This document shows, piece after piece, positions 8,801 to 23,800 of a stretch of 64,000 nucleotides of DNA. The notes below the pieces were generated by a model. It did no database searches. It saw only the letters and a program-made list of their open reading frames with translations, and was not told the DNA's origin. Source of the DNA: Foliamicus sp965115835 (lineage in GTDB: Bacteria > Pseudomonadota > Gammaproteobacteria > Steroidobacterales > Foliamicaceae); assembly GCA_965115835.1 (NCBI GenBank), contig OZ220471.1:372001-436000 (forward strand). Direction: 5' to 3'. A program made the translations under genes and the position numbers. Each line of letters starts with the position of its first letter. The first letter of the stretch is position 1.

Positions 8801-11800
8801 CACGGTGACGGTGACCACCGAGGAGGCGTTCGGCGAGGACGTGACCTTCGACGTGAGCTATGGCGGCGCCAGCGCCACCGGAGCGACCAATGCGGCGGAC
8901 GGCGACTACGACAACGACGCCGTGACGTCGGTGACGTTCTCGGGCGCCGACACCACGAAGACCATCGCGATCCCGCTCAACGACGACGGGCTCGACGAGG
9001 ACGACGAGACCTTCACGGTCACCATCGCGCTGGCGGAGGGCAGCGCCCTGCCGGCCGGTTTCGCGCCCGGCAACCTCACGACGACGGTGACGATCGTCGA
9101 CAACGACCACTCGCCGGTGCTGCCCGACTATCCACCCACCGGAACGACCCGGGTGGGCCAGGCGGTGGATCTCTCGGCCGAGGCGACGGACGAGGACGGC
9201 GACACCATTACCTACGTCTGGACGCGCAAGGCCGGCGAGACCACGCCGCCGCTGCCGCGCGACACGAACCTGAATCAGGCCCGGCTCACCTTCACTCCGA
9301 CCGAGACCGGCGCCTACACGATGACGGTGACGGCGAGCGACCCGCACGGCAACACCGACACCGCGACGGTGGCCCTCACGGTGGTCCGGGCGCACGTGGT
9401 CTCGACGCCGGCGACGCTGTCGGTGACCGAGGGCACGGACGCGAACGCCACGGTGACGGTGACCACGGAGGCCGCGTTCGGCGAGGACGTGACCTTCAAC
9501 GTGACCTACGGCGGCGCCAGCGCCACCGGCGCGGCCGATCCGGCGAACGGCGACTACGAAAACGACGCCGTGACGTCGGTGACGTTCTCGAGCGCCGAGA
9601 CGACGAAGGGCATCGCGGTCCCGATCACCGACGACGACCTCGACGAGGACGACGAGACCTTCACGGTCACCGTCGCGCTGCCGGAGGGCGCCTCCCTGCC
9701 GGCCGGCTTCGCGCCCGGCAACCTCGCGACGACGGTGACCATCGCCGACGACGACGCCTCTCCGGTGCTGGCGGAGATTGCGGACCAGAGGATCACGCTG
9801 GGCGAGGCCGTGGACATCACGGCATCCGCCACGGACGAGGACGGGGACACGGTGACCTACGTCTGGACGCGCAAGGCGGGCGAGACGACGCCGGCGCTGC
9901 CGAACGGCACGGCGGAGAACGTGGCGCGCCTGACGTTCACGCCGCCCGATGTCGGTACCTATACGTACACGGTGACGGCCTCGGACGGCAACGGCAACAC
10001 GGACACCGAGGAGGTGACGATCCGGGTGGTGGCGGCCGTGACGCCGCCGGTACTGACCGGCGCCACTTCGTCGAGCGCCGCCGTGGTCACGCTCACCTGG
10101 ACGCATTCCGGCACGGCCCCGGGCGATTTCATCGGCGACCCCGGCGGCGCTCCGCAGATCTACTGGGAGGCGGAGCACCGGCTGAAGGGCGCCGGCGACA
10201 GCGATTGGGACGACTACTCGAACGCCAGCCCCAGTGTGGGCGGAGGCAACACCCGGCGCACCATGGCGGTCACCGTGGTGAGCGATTACCCGGATGGCGC
10301 GACGGTCGAGTGGCGGGTACGGGCCTCGGTCGGCGGCGGTTCGCATGGTCCCTGGTCGAACGTTCGGGAAGTTACGCTGCAGAACAGCGAGTTGGCGGCG
10401 CTGACACTGACCGGTGCGCCGGTGGCGGTGGCGCCGGGTTCCAGCAAGACCTACACGGTGGCCCTGACCGAGGCGTTTGCGGGCACGCTCAGGATCACGA
10501 GTTCGGACACGGCGACGGCGACGGTCAATCCGCCCAGCCTGACCTTCACGGCGCAGAACTACAACGTGGCGCAGGACGTGACGGTGACCGGCGTCAAGGC
10601 CGGCAGCGCGATGATCGGCCACGCCTTCCGTCTGACCGGCGCTGCGGCGGATGCGATTCCGAACGCCGGCGCGGTGGCGGTGACGGTGGTCGCCACACCC
10701 GCGGCGCCGGCGGGCCTGACGGCGACAGCGGGTGACGTGCAGGTGGAGCTGTCGTGGACCGACCCGGGCAATGCCAGCATCACCGGCTGGGAGTTCCAGC
10801 AGAAGGAAGGCGCCGCCGGCAGCTACGGCGCCTGGACGGCGATCTCCAATTCGGACGCCGAGACCACGAGCCACACGGTGACGGGTCTGACCAACGACAC
10901 GCTCTATGGCTTCAAGGTGCGCGCGGTGAATGGAGCGGGCGACGGCGCGGCCTCGGCCGAAGTGACGGCGACGCCGAAGAAGCCTGTTTCGCTGAGCATC
11001 GCGGACGTGACGGCGCTGGAGAACGCGGGCACGATGTCGTTCACGGTGACAGCGGACCCGGCGCCGGCCGCGCCGATCACGTTCAGCTACACGGTGACGG
11101 CGGAGAGCGGCAACACGGCGACGGCGGGCGCGGACTTCACGGAGGTGGCGACGGCGACCGAGTTGACCATCGCGGCGAGCGCGACCACGGCGACGATCGC
11201 GGTGACGGTGACGGACGACGCCCTCGACGAGGACAACGAGACCTTCACGGTGACGCTGTCGGGGCAGTCCGCCGGCGTGCTCCTGGGCGACGCCACGGCG
11301 ACGGGCACGATCACCGACGACGATGCCTCTCCGGTGCTGGCGGAGATTGCGGACCAGAGGATCACGCTGGGCGAGGCCGTGGACATCACGGCATCCGCCA
11401 CGGACGAGGACGGGGACACGGTGACGTTCGCCTGGACGCGCAAGGCGGGCGAGACGACGCCGGCGCTGCCGGACGGCACGGCGGAGAACATGGCGCGCCT
11501 GACGTTCACGCCGCCCGATGTCGGTACCTATACATACACGGTGACGGCCTCGGACGGCAACGGCAACACGGACACCGAGGAGGTGACGATCCGGGTGGTG
11601 GCGGCCGTGACGCCGCCGGTACTGACCGGCGCCACTTCGTCGAGCGCCGCCGTGGTCACGCTCACCTGGACGCATTCCGGCACGGCCCCGGGCGATTTCA
11701 TCGGCGACCCCGGCGGCGCTCCGCAGATCTACTGGGAGGCGGAGCACCGGCTGAAGGGCGCTGGCGACAGCGATTGGGACGACTACTCGAACGCCAGCCC

Positions 11801-14800
11801 CAGTGTGGGCGGAGGCAACACCCGGCGCACCATGGCGGTCACCGTGGTGAGCGATTACCCGGATGGCGCGACGGTCGAGTGGCGGGTGCGGGCCTCGGTC
11901 GGCGGCGGTTCGCATGGTCCCTGGTCGAACGTTCGGGAAGTTACGCTGCAGAACAGCGAGTTGGCGGCGCTGACACTGACCGGGGCGCCGGTGGCGGTGG
12001 CGTCCAGCGGCGACAACGCCAGCGCGACCTACACGGTGGCCCTGACCAAGGCGTTCGCGGGCACGCTCAGCATCGCGAGTTCGGACACGTCGAAGGCGAC
12101 GGTCAGTCCGCCCAGCCTGACGTTCACGGCGGTTAACTACAGTACCGGGCAGGCGGTCACGGTGACCGGCGTCGATGTCGGCAGCGCAACGATCAATCAC
12201 GCCTTCCGTCTGACCGGCGCCACAGCGGACGCGATTGCGAACGCCGGCACGGTGGCGGTGACGGTGGTCGGTCAGCCGGCGGCGCCGGCTGACTTGACGG
12301 CTACGCCGGGCAACGGTCGGGTGACGCTGTCGTGGACCGATCCGGGCGATGCCAGCATCACCGGTTGGGAGTTCCAGCAGAAGGAAGGCGCCGCCGGCAG
12401 CTACGGCGCCTGGACAGCGATTTCCAATTCCGACGCCGAGACCACGAGACACACGGTGACGGGTCTGACCAACGGTACGCTCTATGGCTTCAAGGTGCGG
12501 GCGGTGAATCTGGCGGGCGACGGCGCGGCCTCCGCCGAGGTCACGGAGACGCCGAACGGTGCGCTGCCGCCGGTGCTGACCGGCGCCACTTCGTCGAGCG
12601 CCGCCGTGGTCACGCTCACCTGGACGCATTCCGGCACGGCCCCGGGCGATTTCATCGGCGACCCCGGCGGCGCTCCGCAGATCTACTGGGAGGCGGAGCA
12701 CCGGCTGAAGGGCGCCGGCGACAGCGACTGGGACGACTACTCGAACCCCAGCCCCGCCGTGGGCGGAGGCAATGACCGGCGCACCATGGCGGTCACCGTG
12801 GTGAGCGATTACCCGGATGGCGCGACGGTCGAGTGGCGGGTACGGGCCTCGGTCGGCGGCGGTTCGCATGGTCCCTGGTCGAACGTTCGGGAAGTTACGC
12901 TGCAGAACAGCGAGTTGGCGGCGCTGACACTGACCGGTGCGCCGGTGGCGGTGGCGCCGGGTTCCAGCAAGACCTACACGGTGGCCCTGACCGAGGCGTT
13001 TGCGGGCACGCTCAGGATCACGAGTTCGGACACGGCGACGGCGACGGTCAATCCGCCCAGCCTGACCTTCACGGCGCAGAACTACAACGTGGCGCAGGAC
13101 GTGACGGTGACCGGCGTCAAGGCCGGCAGCGCCACCACCGGCCATGCCTTCCGTCTCACCGGCGCTGCGGCGGATGCGATTCCGAACGCCGGCACGGTGG
13201 CGGTGACGGTGGTCGCCACACCCGCGGCGCCGGCGGGCCTGACGGCGACAGCGGGTGACGCGCAGGTGGAGCTGTCGTGGACCGATCCGGTCAATGCCAG
13301 CATCACCGGCTGGGAGTTCCAGCAGAAGGAAGGCGCCGCCGGCAGCTACGGCGCCTGGACGGCGATCTCCAATTCGGACGCCGAGACCACGAGCCACACG
13401 GTGACGGGTCTGACCAACGACACGCTCTATGGCTTCAAGGTGCGCGCGGTGAATGGAGCGGGCGACGGCGCGGCCTCGGCCGAGGTCACGGCGACGCCGG
13501 AGAAGCCTGTTTCGCTGAGCATCGCGGACGTGACGGCGCTGGAGAACGCGGGCACGATGTCGTTCACGGTGACAGCGGACCCGGCGCCGGCCGCGCCGAT
13601 CACGTTCAGCTACACGGTGACGGCGGAGAGCGGCAACACGGCGACGGCGGACACGGACTTCACGGCGGTGGCGACGGCGACCGAGTTGACCATCGCGGCG
13701 AGCGCGACCACGGCGACGATCGCGGTGACGGTGGCGGACGACGCCCTCGACGAGGACGACGAGACCTTCACGGTGACGCTGTCGGGGCAGTCCGCCGGCG
13801 TGCTCCTGGGCGACGCCACCGCAACGGGCACGATCACCGACGACGACCACTCTCCGGTACTGAAGGAGATCAAGGACCAGAGGATCACGCTGGGCGAGGC
13901 CGTGGACATCACGGCATCCGCCACGGACGAGGACGGGGACACGGTGACGTTCGCCTGGACGCGCAAGGCGGGCGAGACGACGCCGGCGCTGCCGGACGGC
14001 ACGGCGGAGAACATGGCGCGCCTGACGTTCACGCCGCCCGCGCTCGGCGCCTATACGTACACGGTGACGGCCTCGGACGGCAACGGCAACACGGACACCG
14101 AGGAGGTGACGATCACGGTGGTAGCGGCCGTGACGGCGCCGGTACTGACCGGGGTCACTTCGTCGAGCGCCGCCGTGGTCACGCTCACCTGGACGCACGC
14201 CGGCACGGATCCGGGCGATTTCATCGGCGGCGTCACCCAGAGTGTCTACTGGGAGGCGGGGCACCGGCTGAAGGGCGCTGGCGACAGCGATTGGGACGAC
14301 TACTCGAACGCCAGCCCCAGTGTGGGCGGAGGCAACACCCGGCGCACCATGGCGGTCACCGTGGTGAGCGATTACCCGGATGGCGCGACGGTCGAGTGGC
14401 GGGTACGGGCCTCGGTCGGCGGCGGTTCGCATGGTCCCTGGTCGAACGTTCGGGAAGTTACGCTGCAGAACAGCGAGTTGGCGGCGCTGACACTGACCGG
14501 TGCGCCGGTGGCGGTGGCGCCGGGTTCCAGCAAGACCTACACGGTGGCCCTGACCGAGGCGTTTGCGGGCACGCTCAGGATCACGAGTTCGGACACGGCG
14601 ACGGCGACGGTCAATCCGCCCAGCCTGACCTTCACGGCGCAGAACTACAACGTGGCGCAGGACGTGACGGTGACCGGCGTCAAGGCCGGCAGCGCGATGA
14701 TCGGCCACGCCTTCCGTCTGACCGGCGCTGCGGCGGATGCGATTCCGAACGCCGGCGCGGTGGCGGTGACGGTCGCTGCCGCCACCAGGCCCGCCGCGCC

Positions 14801-17800
14801 GACCGGTCTGGAGGCGACCCCGGGCAACACCCAGGTGACGTTGTCCTGGGACGACCCGGACGACGATTCCATCACCGGGTATCAGTTGCGGCAGCGTGAA
14901 GGAAGTCGCTGGGGCAGATGGGCAGACATCGCCAATTCGGATGCCGACACCGTGAACCACACGGTGTCGGGTCTGACCAACGGCGCCGAGTACCGCTTCC
15001 GGATCCGGGCGGTGAACGACGCCGGCAACGGCGCCGAATCTTCGGTGGTGCGGGCGATGCCGACGATCGTCGAGCCCGTCACCCTCACCGCCACAGCCGG
15101 ACCGCGCGGCGCCGTGACCTTGAACTGGACCGTCAAGAGCAGTGCCCCCGACCGGCTGGTCGAGGGCGCCGAACGTGTCAGCGGGTGGGAAAGCCAGTAC
15201 CGGCTGAAAGGAAGACAGGACTGGAACGGATTCGTCCGCCACACAACCACCGGAGGCGATTCGCGGACCGTCTCGACGAACATGTCGGATCTCATTCCGC
15301 ACGGCGGGATCGTGGAGATTCAGATCCGGCCGACCGGTTCCTCCGGCGCCTCGGTCTCGGCGAGACCAGGTCCCTGGTCGAACACGGCGACGGTCACCCT
15401 CAGCGACGTCGACGACGCGAATACCGCTCTCAAGTTCACCGGTGTTCCGGTCACGGTGGCGCCGGGCGAGGACGCCACCTACACGGTCCGGCTGACCAAG
15501 CCCTATGCGGCGGGCACGGTGTCGATCACGAGCAACGCCACGGGCAAGGCGACGGTGGACCCGGCTTCCCTGACGTTCACGAGCTCGGACTGGATCACCC
15601 CACAGGATGTGACGGTGACCGGCGTGGAGGCCGGCACGGCGACCCTCAACCACTCGTTCCGGGTGACCGGCGCCAGCGCCGACGCGGTTCCCGACGCGGG
15701 CACGGTGGCGGTGACGGTCGGCGCGGCCCCCACCCCCGGCGTGACGATCTCGCCGACCGAGCTGACGGTCGTGGAAGGCGCCAGCGGCGAGTACACGGTG
15801 AAGCTGGACACGGCGCCGTCGGCGGACGTGACGGTGACGGTGGGCGGCGAGTCGGGCGAGGTGACGGTGACGGGTTCGCCCCTGACGTTCACGCCGTCGA
15901 ACTTCGGCACGCCGCAGACGGTGACGGTCAACGCCGGCGCCGACGAGGACACGACCGACGACACGGCGATGCTGACGCATGCGGCGGCCAGCACCGACAC
16001 GGACTACGGCGCCTCCCTGGACATCGACGATGTCTCGGTGACGGTGACCGACACGACGCCGACGCTGCAGCTATCGACGGACCCGGCAGCGGTGACGGAG
16101 GGATCGGACATCAGCCTGACGGTGACGTCGGACCGCGCGCTGACGGGCGATCTGACGGTGAGCCTGACGCTTGCGGACCGTGGATCGAGCGGTTTCGACG
16201 CGGACGACATCCCGGGCACGCTGGGTCCGCGGAACTTCACCGCGTCGTTCGGCAACAGCGCCGGCACGACGGGTACGGTGACGATCCCGACCAGCGCGGA
16301 CTCGGATACGGAGGGCGCGGAGACCTACACGATCACGCTGAACGACGGGACCGGCTACGCGCTCGGCGCCGACAAGACCGCCGCCGGCACGCTGAACGAC
16401 CCGCTGCAGTCCCCCGCGCTGAGCATCGCGGACGTGACGGCGGCGGAGGACGGCACGTTCGCGTTCACGGTGACGGCGGCTCCGGCCCCGTCCTCGCAGG
16501 TGACGTTCAAGTACACGGTGACCGCGGAGAGCGGCGACACGGCGACGGCGGACACGGACTTCACGGCGGTGACGACGGCCACCGCGGCGACCATCGCGGC
16601 GAACGCGAGCAGCACGACGATCACGGTGTCGGTGACGGACGACGCCCTCGACGAATCGGACGAGACGTTCACGGTGACGCTGTCGGAGCCGTCCTCCGGG
16701 GTGACGCTCTCTGACGCCACCGCAACGGGCACGATCACCGACAACGACGAGCCTCCGGCTCTGTCGATCGCGGCGCCGGCGGCGGTGACGGAAGGCGACA
16801 GCGGCAGCACCGACATGATCTTCACGGTCACGCTGGACGCGGCCAGCGGCCGGGCGGTTACAGTGGACTACGCGGTGGATGCGACTTCGACGGCGACGGC
16901 GAGCACCGACTTCACGGGCGGCGCCGGCACGCTGACGTTTGCGGCGGGCGACACCAGCAAGACGATCACGGTGTCGGTGACGGGCGACGAGCGGGACGAG
17001 GACGACGAGACGGTGGTGCTCAAGCTGTCGAACGAGGGAAACGCCAGCATCCCGACGGCGGCGGCGACGGCGAGCGGGACGATCACGGACGACGACGAAT
17101 CTCCGGTGCTGGCGGAGATCGTGGACGTGACGATCAGGCTGGGCCAGACGGTGGACATCACGGCGTCGGCGACGGACGGCGACGGGGACACGGTGACGTA
17201 CCTGTGGACGCGCAAGGCGGGCGAGACTTTGCCGGCGATTCAGCAGAGCACGGATCTGGATGTGGCGCGGCTGATGTTCAGGCCGCCGGCGGTGGGCACG
17301 TACACGATGACGGTGACGGCGTCGGACGGCAACGGCAACACGGACACCGAGAACGTGACGATCACGGTGTCCGCGGCGGCGACGGTGTCGTTGCCCTCGA
17401 CGCTGTCGGTGACGGAGGGAACTGACAGCAGCGCGACGGTACGGGCCTCGGTTTCGGAGGCGTTCGGCGAACAGGTGACGTTCAACGTGACATACGGCGG
17501 CACGAGCGCGACGGGCGCCAACGATCCATCGGAGGGCGACTACGACAACGACGCGGTGACCTCGGTGACATTCTCGGCCTCCGAGACGAAGAAGGACATC
17601 GAGGTACCGATCACGGACGACGATCTGGACGAGGACGACGAGACGTTCACGGTGTCCATCGCTCCAGCCTCGGCCACGCTGCCGGCCGGATTCGCGCTGG
17701 CCGACGTCGAGACGACGGTGACGATCACGGACGACGACCCCTCGCCGGCCCTGTCGATCGCGGCGCCGGCGGCGGTGACGGAAGGCGACAGCGGCAGCAC

Positions 17801-20800
17801 CGACATGACCTTCACGGTCACGCTGGACGCGGCCAGCGGCCGGGCGGTGACAGTGGACTACGCGGTGGATGCGACTTCGACGGCAACGGCGAGCACCGAC
17901 TTCACGGGCGGCGCCGGCACGCTGACGTTCGCGGCGGGCGACACCAGCAAGACGATCACGGTGTCGGTGACGGGCGACGAGTTGGACGAGGACGGCGAGA
18001 CGGTGGTGCTGAAGCTGTCGAACGCGACCAACGCCAGCATCGCTACCGCGACGGCGACGGTGACGATCACGGACGACGACCCCTCGCCGGCTCTGTCGAT
18101 CGCGGCGCCGGCGGCGGTGACGGAAGGCGACAGCGGCAGCACCGACATGATCTTCACGGTCACGCTGGACGCGGCCAGCGGCCGGGCGGTTACAGTGGAC
18201 TACGCGGTGGATGCGACTTCGACGGCGACGGCGAGCACCGACTTCACGGGCGGCGCCGGCACGCTGACGTTTGCGGCGGGCGACACCAGCAAGACGATCA
18301 CGGTGTCGGTGACGGGCGACGAGCGGGACGAGGACGACGAGACGGTGGTGCTGAAGCTGTCGAACGCGACCAACGCCAGCATCGCTACCGCGACGGCGAC
18401 GGGGACGATCACGGACGACGACGATCCGGCGCCCGCCCCCCCGGGCGTGACGGTTTCCGTCTCCGAGCTGACGGTGACGGAAAGCAGCACCGCCAACTAC
18501 ACCGTGGTGCTGAACTCCCGGCCGGCGGGCGATGTGACGGTCACGCCGGGCACCGACGCCGCCGGAGCGACGGTGTCCGGCCCGCTGACCTTCACCCGCG
18601 CCAACTGGGACAGGCCCCGGATGGTGACGGTCACGGCGCCGCCGGATGGCGATACGGACGACGAGAGCGTCACGGTGAGTCACTCCGTGACCGGATACGG
18701 CAGTGTGAACACGGCCCCGTCCGTATCGGTGACGGTGACGGACACGACGCCGACGCTGTCCCTGACTCACGTTCCGGCGACCGTGACCGAGGGGGCGGCG
18801 ATCCGCCTGACAGTGACGTCGGACAAGGCGCTGGCGGGCGGTCTGGCGGTGAGCCTGACGCTGGAGGACCGTGACACGAGCGGTTTCGACGCGGACGACA
18901 TTCGGGGCGCCCTGGGTCCGCGCAACTTCATCGCGTCCTTCGGCGCCGCCTTGAGCACAACAGGCACGGTGACGATCCCGACCCGCACGGATTACAGCAC
19001 GGAGGGCCAGGAGACCTACCGGATCACCCTGAACGAGGGCGCCGGCTACGCGGTCGACGAGGACAACAACACGGCCGACGGCACGCTGAACGATGGCACG
19101 CCGGCCCTGGGCACCGGTGCGATCGCGCTGATCATCGGGGACATGGAGGCTGCGGAGGGCGAAATGATGTCGTTCACGGTGATGGCGGATCCGGCGCCGT
19201 CCTCGCCGATCACGTTCAAGTACACGGTGACGGCGGAGAGCGGCGACACCGCGACCGCGGGCTCGGACTTCACGGCGGTGACGACGGCGGCAACGGCGAC
19301 GATCGCGGCGAACGCGACGAGCACGACGATCATCGTGTCGCTCCTCCAGGACACCGAGGTCGAGGGCGACGAGACGTTCACGGTGACGCTGTCCGAGCCA
19401 TCGTCCGGCGTGACGATCACGGACGCCAGCGCGACCGGAACGATCGGCGACGACGACGAGGGCATCGCCAGGCCGACCTCGCTGCGCATCACGGCGGCGG
19501 AGGACGCGATCACGCTGCGGTGGACCGCCCGGGCCGACTCCGAGATCGACAAGTGGCAGTACCGGTTCAAGAACAAGGAGCGAAGCTGGCGCGGCTGGAA
19601 CCCGTTCGATGTCAGGAACAGCACGGCGTCGACCCGATCCGTCACCCTGAACAAGAGGACCACGTTGCACGGGGGCGTGGGTCAGTATCAGGTCCGGGCG
19701 GTGACAACCGTCCCGATCCGGCCGGAGTTTGGCGGAGGCGAGAAGGAGACCTTCGGTCCGTGGTCGGAGCTGGCGGAGGTGAGCGTCGTCAACACCGACA
19801 ACCTGGGGCTGGAGTTCAGCGGCGGCGGGATCACGAGGACGGGCAGCGCCAGTGTTGTCTACAACGCCAGCGTGGCGCAGGGCGCCAGCATCACCTATGG
19901 CGTGAGGCTGAGCGCCGCGGCGCTGCCGTACCTGGACCGGACGGCGGAGGTGACGCTGAAGAGCGGCAGTGGTGTGCGGACAAGCCCGTCCTCGCTGACG
20001 TTCACTCGGGCCGACGCCCGGACCGCGCAGCCGGTGACGATCACGGGCGTTGCCGCCGGCAGCGCCGCCATCGAGCACGCCGTGCGCTTCCCGGCGCTGG
20101 CGCTGCTCGATCCCGCGGGGACGATTGCAGTGACGGTGACGGAGGCGCGTTCCCACGGCGTGACGATCTCGCCGACCTGGCTGAGGATCGACGAAGGCGG
20201 CAGCGGCGAGTACACGGTGAAGCTGGACACGGCGCCGTCGGCGAACGTGACAGTGACGGCGGGCGGCGAATCGGGCGAGGTGACGGTGGACCCGTCTTCG
20301 CTGACGTTCACGCCGTTGAACTTCGGCACGGCGCAGACCGTGACGGTGAGCGCCGGCGCCGACGAGGACACGACGGACGACATGGCGACGCTGACCCACA
20401 CGTCGGCCAGCAGCGACACGAACTACGGCTCGTCGCTGGGCATCGACGATGTCTCGGTGACGGTGACGGACACGACGCCGACGCTGCAGCTGCTGGCTCC
20501 CTCGGCGGACGTGACGGAGGGGACGGATATCAGTCTGACGGTGACGTCGGACCGCGCGCTGACGGGCGATCTGACGGTGAGCCTGACGCTTTCGGACGTT
20601 GGTTCGAGCGGTTTCGACGCGGACGACATTCCGGGCACACTGGGTCCACGGGATTTCACCGCGTCCTTCGGCGAGACCGCCAGCACGACGGGCACGGTGA
20701 CGATTCCGACCAGCGCGGACTCGGAGGATGAGGAGACCGAGACCTTCACGATCACCCTGAACGACAGGAGCGGCTATGCGCTCGGCGCTCGCAAGGTGAC

Positions 20801-23800
20801 CTCCGGCTCGCTGAGTGACGGCACACTGCCGCCGGGCACGGTGTCGCTGAGCATCGCGGACGTGACGGCGGCGGAAGACGGCACGTTCGCGTTCACCGTG
20901 ACGGCCGCTCCGGCGCCGTCCTCGGAGGTGACGTTCAAGTACACGGTGACGGCGGAGAGCGGCGACACGGCGACGGCGGATACGGACTTCACGGCGGTGG
21001 CGACGGCGACAGCGGCGACGATCGCGGCGAACGCGAGCAGCACGACGATCACGGTGTCGGTGACGGACGACGCGCTGGACGAGGCCGACGAGACGTTCAC
21101 GGTGACGCTGTCGGAGCCGTCCGCCGGTGTGACGATCTCCGATGCGACGGCGACGGGCACGATCACCGACAACGACGATCCGCCGGCGCTGTCGATCGCG
21201 GCGCCGGCGGCGGTTGCGGAAGGCGATTCGGGCAGCACGAACATGGTGTTCACGGTGACGCTGGGCGCGACCAGCGGCCGGCAGGTGACGGTGGGCTACG
21301 CGGTGGACAGCGGCGCCTCGACGGCGACCTCGGGCACGGACTTCACCGCCCTGGCGTCGGGCGCCCTGACCTTTGCCGCCGGCAGCACCGGGTCCGCCCT
21401 GGCGCAGACCGTCACGGTTGCGGTGACCGGCGACGAGATCGACGAGGCGGACGAGACGGTGGTGCTGAAGCTGAGCAATGCGGTTGGCGCGACCCTGCCG
21501 AACCCGGCCACCGCGACAGGCACGATCACGGACGACGACACGGCGGGCGTGACGGTCTCGCCGACGTCGCTGACGGTGAATGAAGGCAGCAACGGCAGCT
21601 ACACGGTGAAGCTGGACACGGAGCCGACGGCGGACGTGACGGTGACAGTGGGCGGCGAGTCGGGCGAGGTGACGGTTACGGGTTCGCCGTTGACGTTCAC
21701 GCCGTCGAACTACGGCACGGCGCAGACGGTGACGGTGAACGCCGGGTCTGATACGGACACGACGAACGACGCGGCGACGCTGACGCACGCGGCGTCGAGC
21801 ACGGACACGAACTACGGTTCATCGCTGAGCATCGAGGATGTGTCGGTGACGGTGACGGACACGACGCCGTCGACCGCGGCGCCGTGCAGGATTGCGATTT
21901 CGTCGTTGAGCCAGCGGAATCGGAGAATACTGTTCTTGACGGTGAGCGTGCCGGCCAACTGCGGGCCGGTTCCGAAGGCGGAGATGCAGGTCAAGACCGC
22001 CGCCCAGGAGTGGAGCGACGTGTCCTGGGTTGCCCTGGGGAATCTGGCCCTGTCCAACAGCGATCAGCCGCAGACGGTCTTCAGGGCGTTCAACCTGTCG
22101 CCGCCGGGCCTTCCGCCGTTGACGGGATTGCGCAACGTGCGGGTGCGCGCGCTCAACGGGGCGAAGGCGGGTCCGGAATCGGTGGTCGCTCACATCTGGT
22201 TCGGTCCGCTGGCGCCGCCGGCGGGTCTGCAGGCGGCGGCGGGCAACCGGCACGTGAAGCTGAGCTGGACGGCCGCGGCGAATCCGACGCTGACGGGCTG
22301 GGAGTACCGTCAGAAGCCTGACGGCGGGAACTACGGCGAGTGGACGGCGATGAGCGGTTCCGGGGCGACCACGACCAGCTACTCGGCGCCGGGGTTGAGC
22401 AACGGTACGGAGTACTCGTTCCAGATTCGCTCAAGGAGCGGCAGCGCCGCCAGCGCGGCCTCTTCGGCAGTGACGGCGACGCCGACAGCGGGTGTTCCCT
22501 TGCAGCCGGAGCTGACGTCCAGCGAGCCGGGCGACGGTCAGGTGCGGGTGATCTGGCGCGCCCTCGGGGACCCGAGCGTCACGAAGTGGCAGTCGCGGCG
22601 GAAGCTGGACAGCGCCGGCGCCTGGCCTGCTGCATGGACGAACATCTCGGGTTCCGATGCGGAGACGACGAGTCATGTGTTCACCGGTCTGACGAACGGT
22701 ACGCCGTACACGTTCCAGGTGCGGGCAGTGAACGACCAGGGCGCGGGTCCGGCTTCGACGGGCCTGAGCGCGACGCCGAGCGCCGAGCCGTTCGCGAGGC
22801 CGACGGGGGTGGGCGCGAAGGCGGGCAACGGTCAGGTGACGCTGTCGTGGGCGGACCCGGGCAACGCTTCGATCACGAAGTGGCAGTACCGCAGGAAGCT
22901 GGCCGGCGCGAGCGCCTGGGGCGCGGCGATGGACGTGTCCGGTTCCGATGCGGAGACGACGAGCGTGGTGGTGACGGGCCTGACGAACAGTTCCGCCTAT
23001 CACTTCCAGGTGCGCGCGTTCGGTACCGTGGGCGGCCACTGGTCGTCGCGGGTGTCGGCGACGCCGCTGACGCCGCCCGGGGCTCCGCAGGGCCTGGCGA
23101 CGAGTGACGGCGACAGTCAGGTGGCGTTGCGGTGGCGTGATCAGGGGGACAGGACGATCACCGGCTGGGAGTACCGTCTGAAGCCGGATGGGGGCGCATA
23201 CGGCGATTGGACGGCGATCGACGGTTCCGGCGCGGGGACGACGAGCCACACGGTGACGGGTCTTGTGAACGGCACGGAGTACACGTTCCAGGTTCGGGCG
23301 GAGAACGCCGGCGGCAAGGGTGCGTCGTCGGAGGTGACGGCGACGCCGGTACGGGGTCCGCCCGAGGCGCCGACGGGTTTCACGGCGACATCGGGTGACG
23401 GTCGGGTGACGCTGTCGTGGGACAGTTCGGATGACGACCGCATCCGCCGCTGGAACTACCGTCAGAAAGCGGGCGCCGGCGCGTACGGCAACTGGCAGGC
23501 TGTTTCCGGCGACGCGAGCACGACGAGCCACACGGTGACGGGTCTGAAGAACGGTACGAAGTACACGTTCCAGGTTCGGGCGGAGACCCTGAGTGAGTTC
23601 GGCAAGGCTGCCGCCGGGATCACGGCGACGCCGACGGCGGCGACAACGACCGCGGTTTCGCTGAGCATCGCGGATGCGACGGCGGCGGAGGCTGCGGGGA
23701 CGATGTCGTTCACGGTGACGGCGACTCCGGCGCCGAGTTCGCCGATCACGTTCCGGTACACGGTGACGGCGGAGAGCGGGGACACGGCGACTGCGGGTAC

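Noticed and set aside
10051..15069. Regular repeats considered as a CRISPR array or minisatellite
   Set aside because: Units are 0.3-1.6 kb, in frame and encode folded modules. There are no short identical repeats with unique spacers and no cas genes.
6768..15980. A 3,070-codon open frame on the minus strand, and similar ones at 16071-21788, 22431-25106, 26466-28832 and 28866-31631
   Set aside because: They are antisense shadows of the giant gene. Its GC-rich codon use (many ACG, GTG and GAC codons) leaves few stops on the other strand. The translations are Arg/His-rich low complexity with no domain, signal or RBS.
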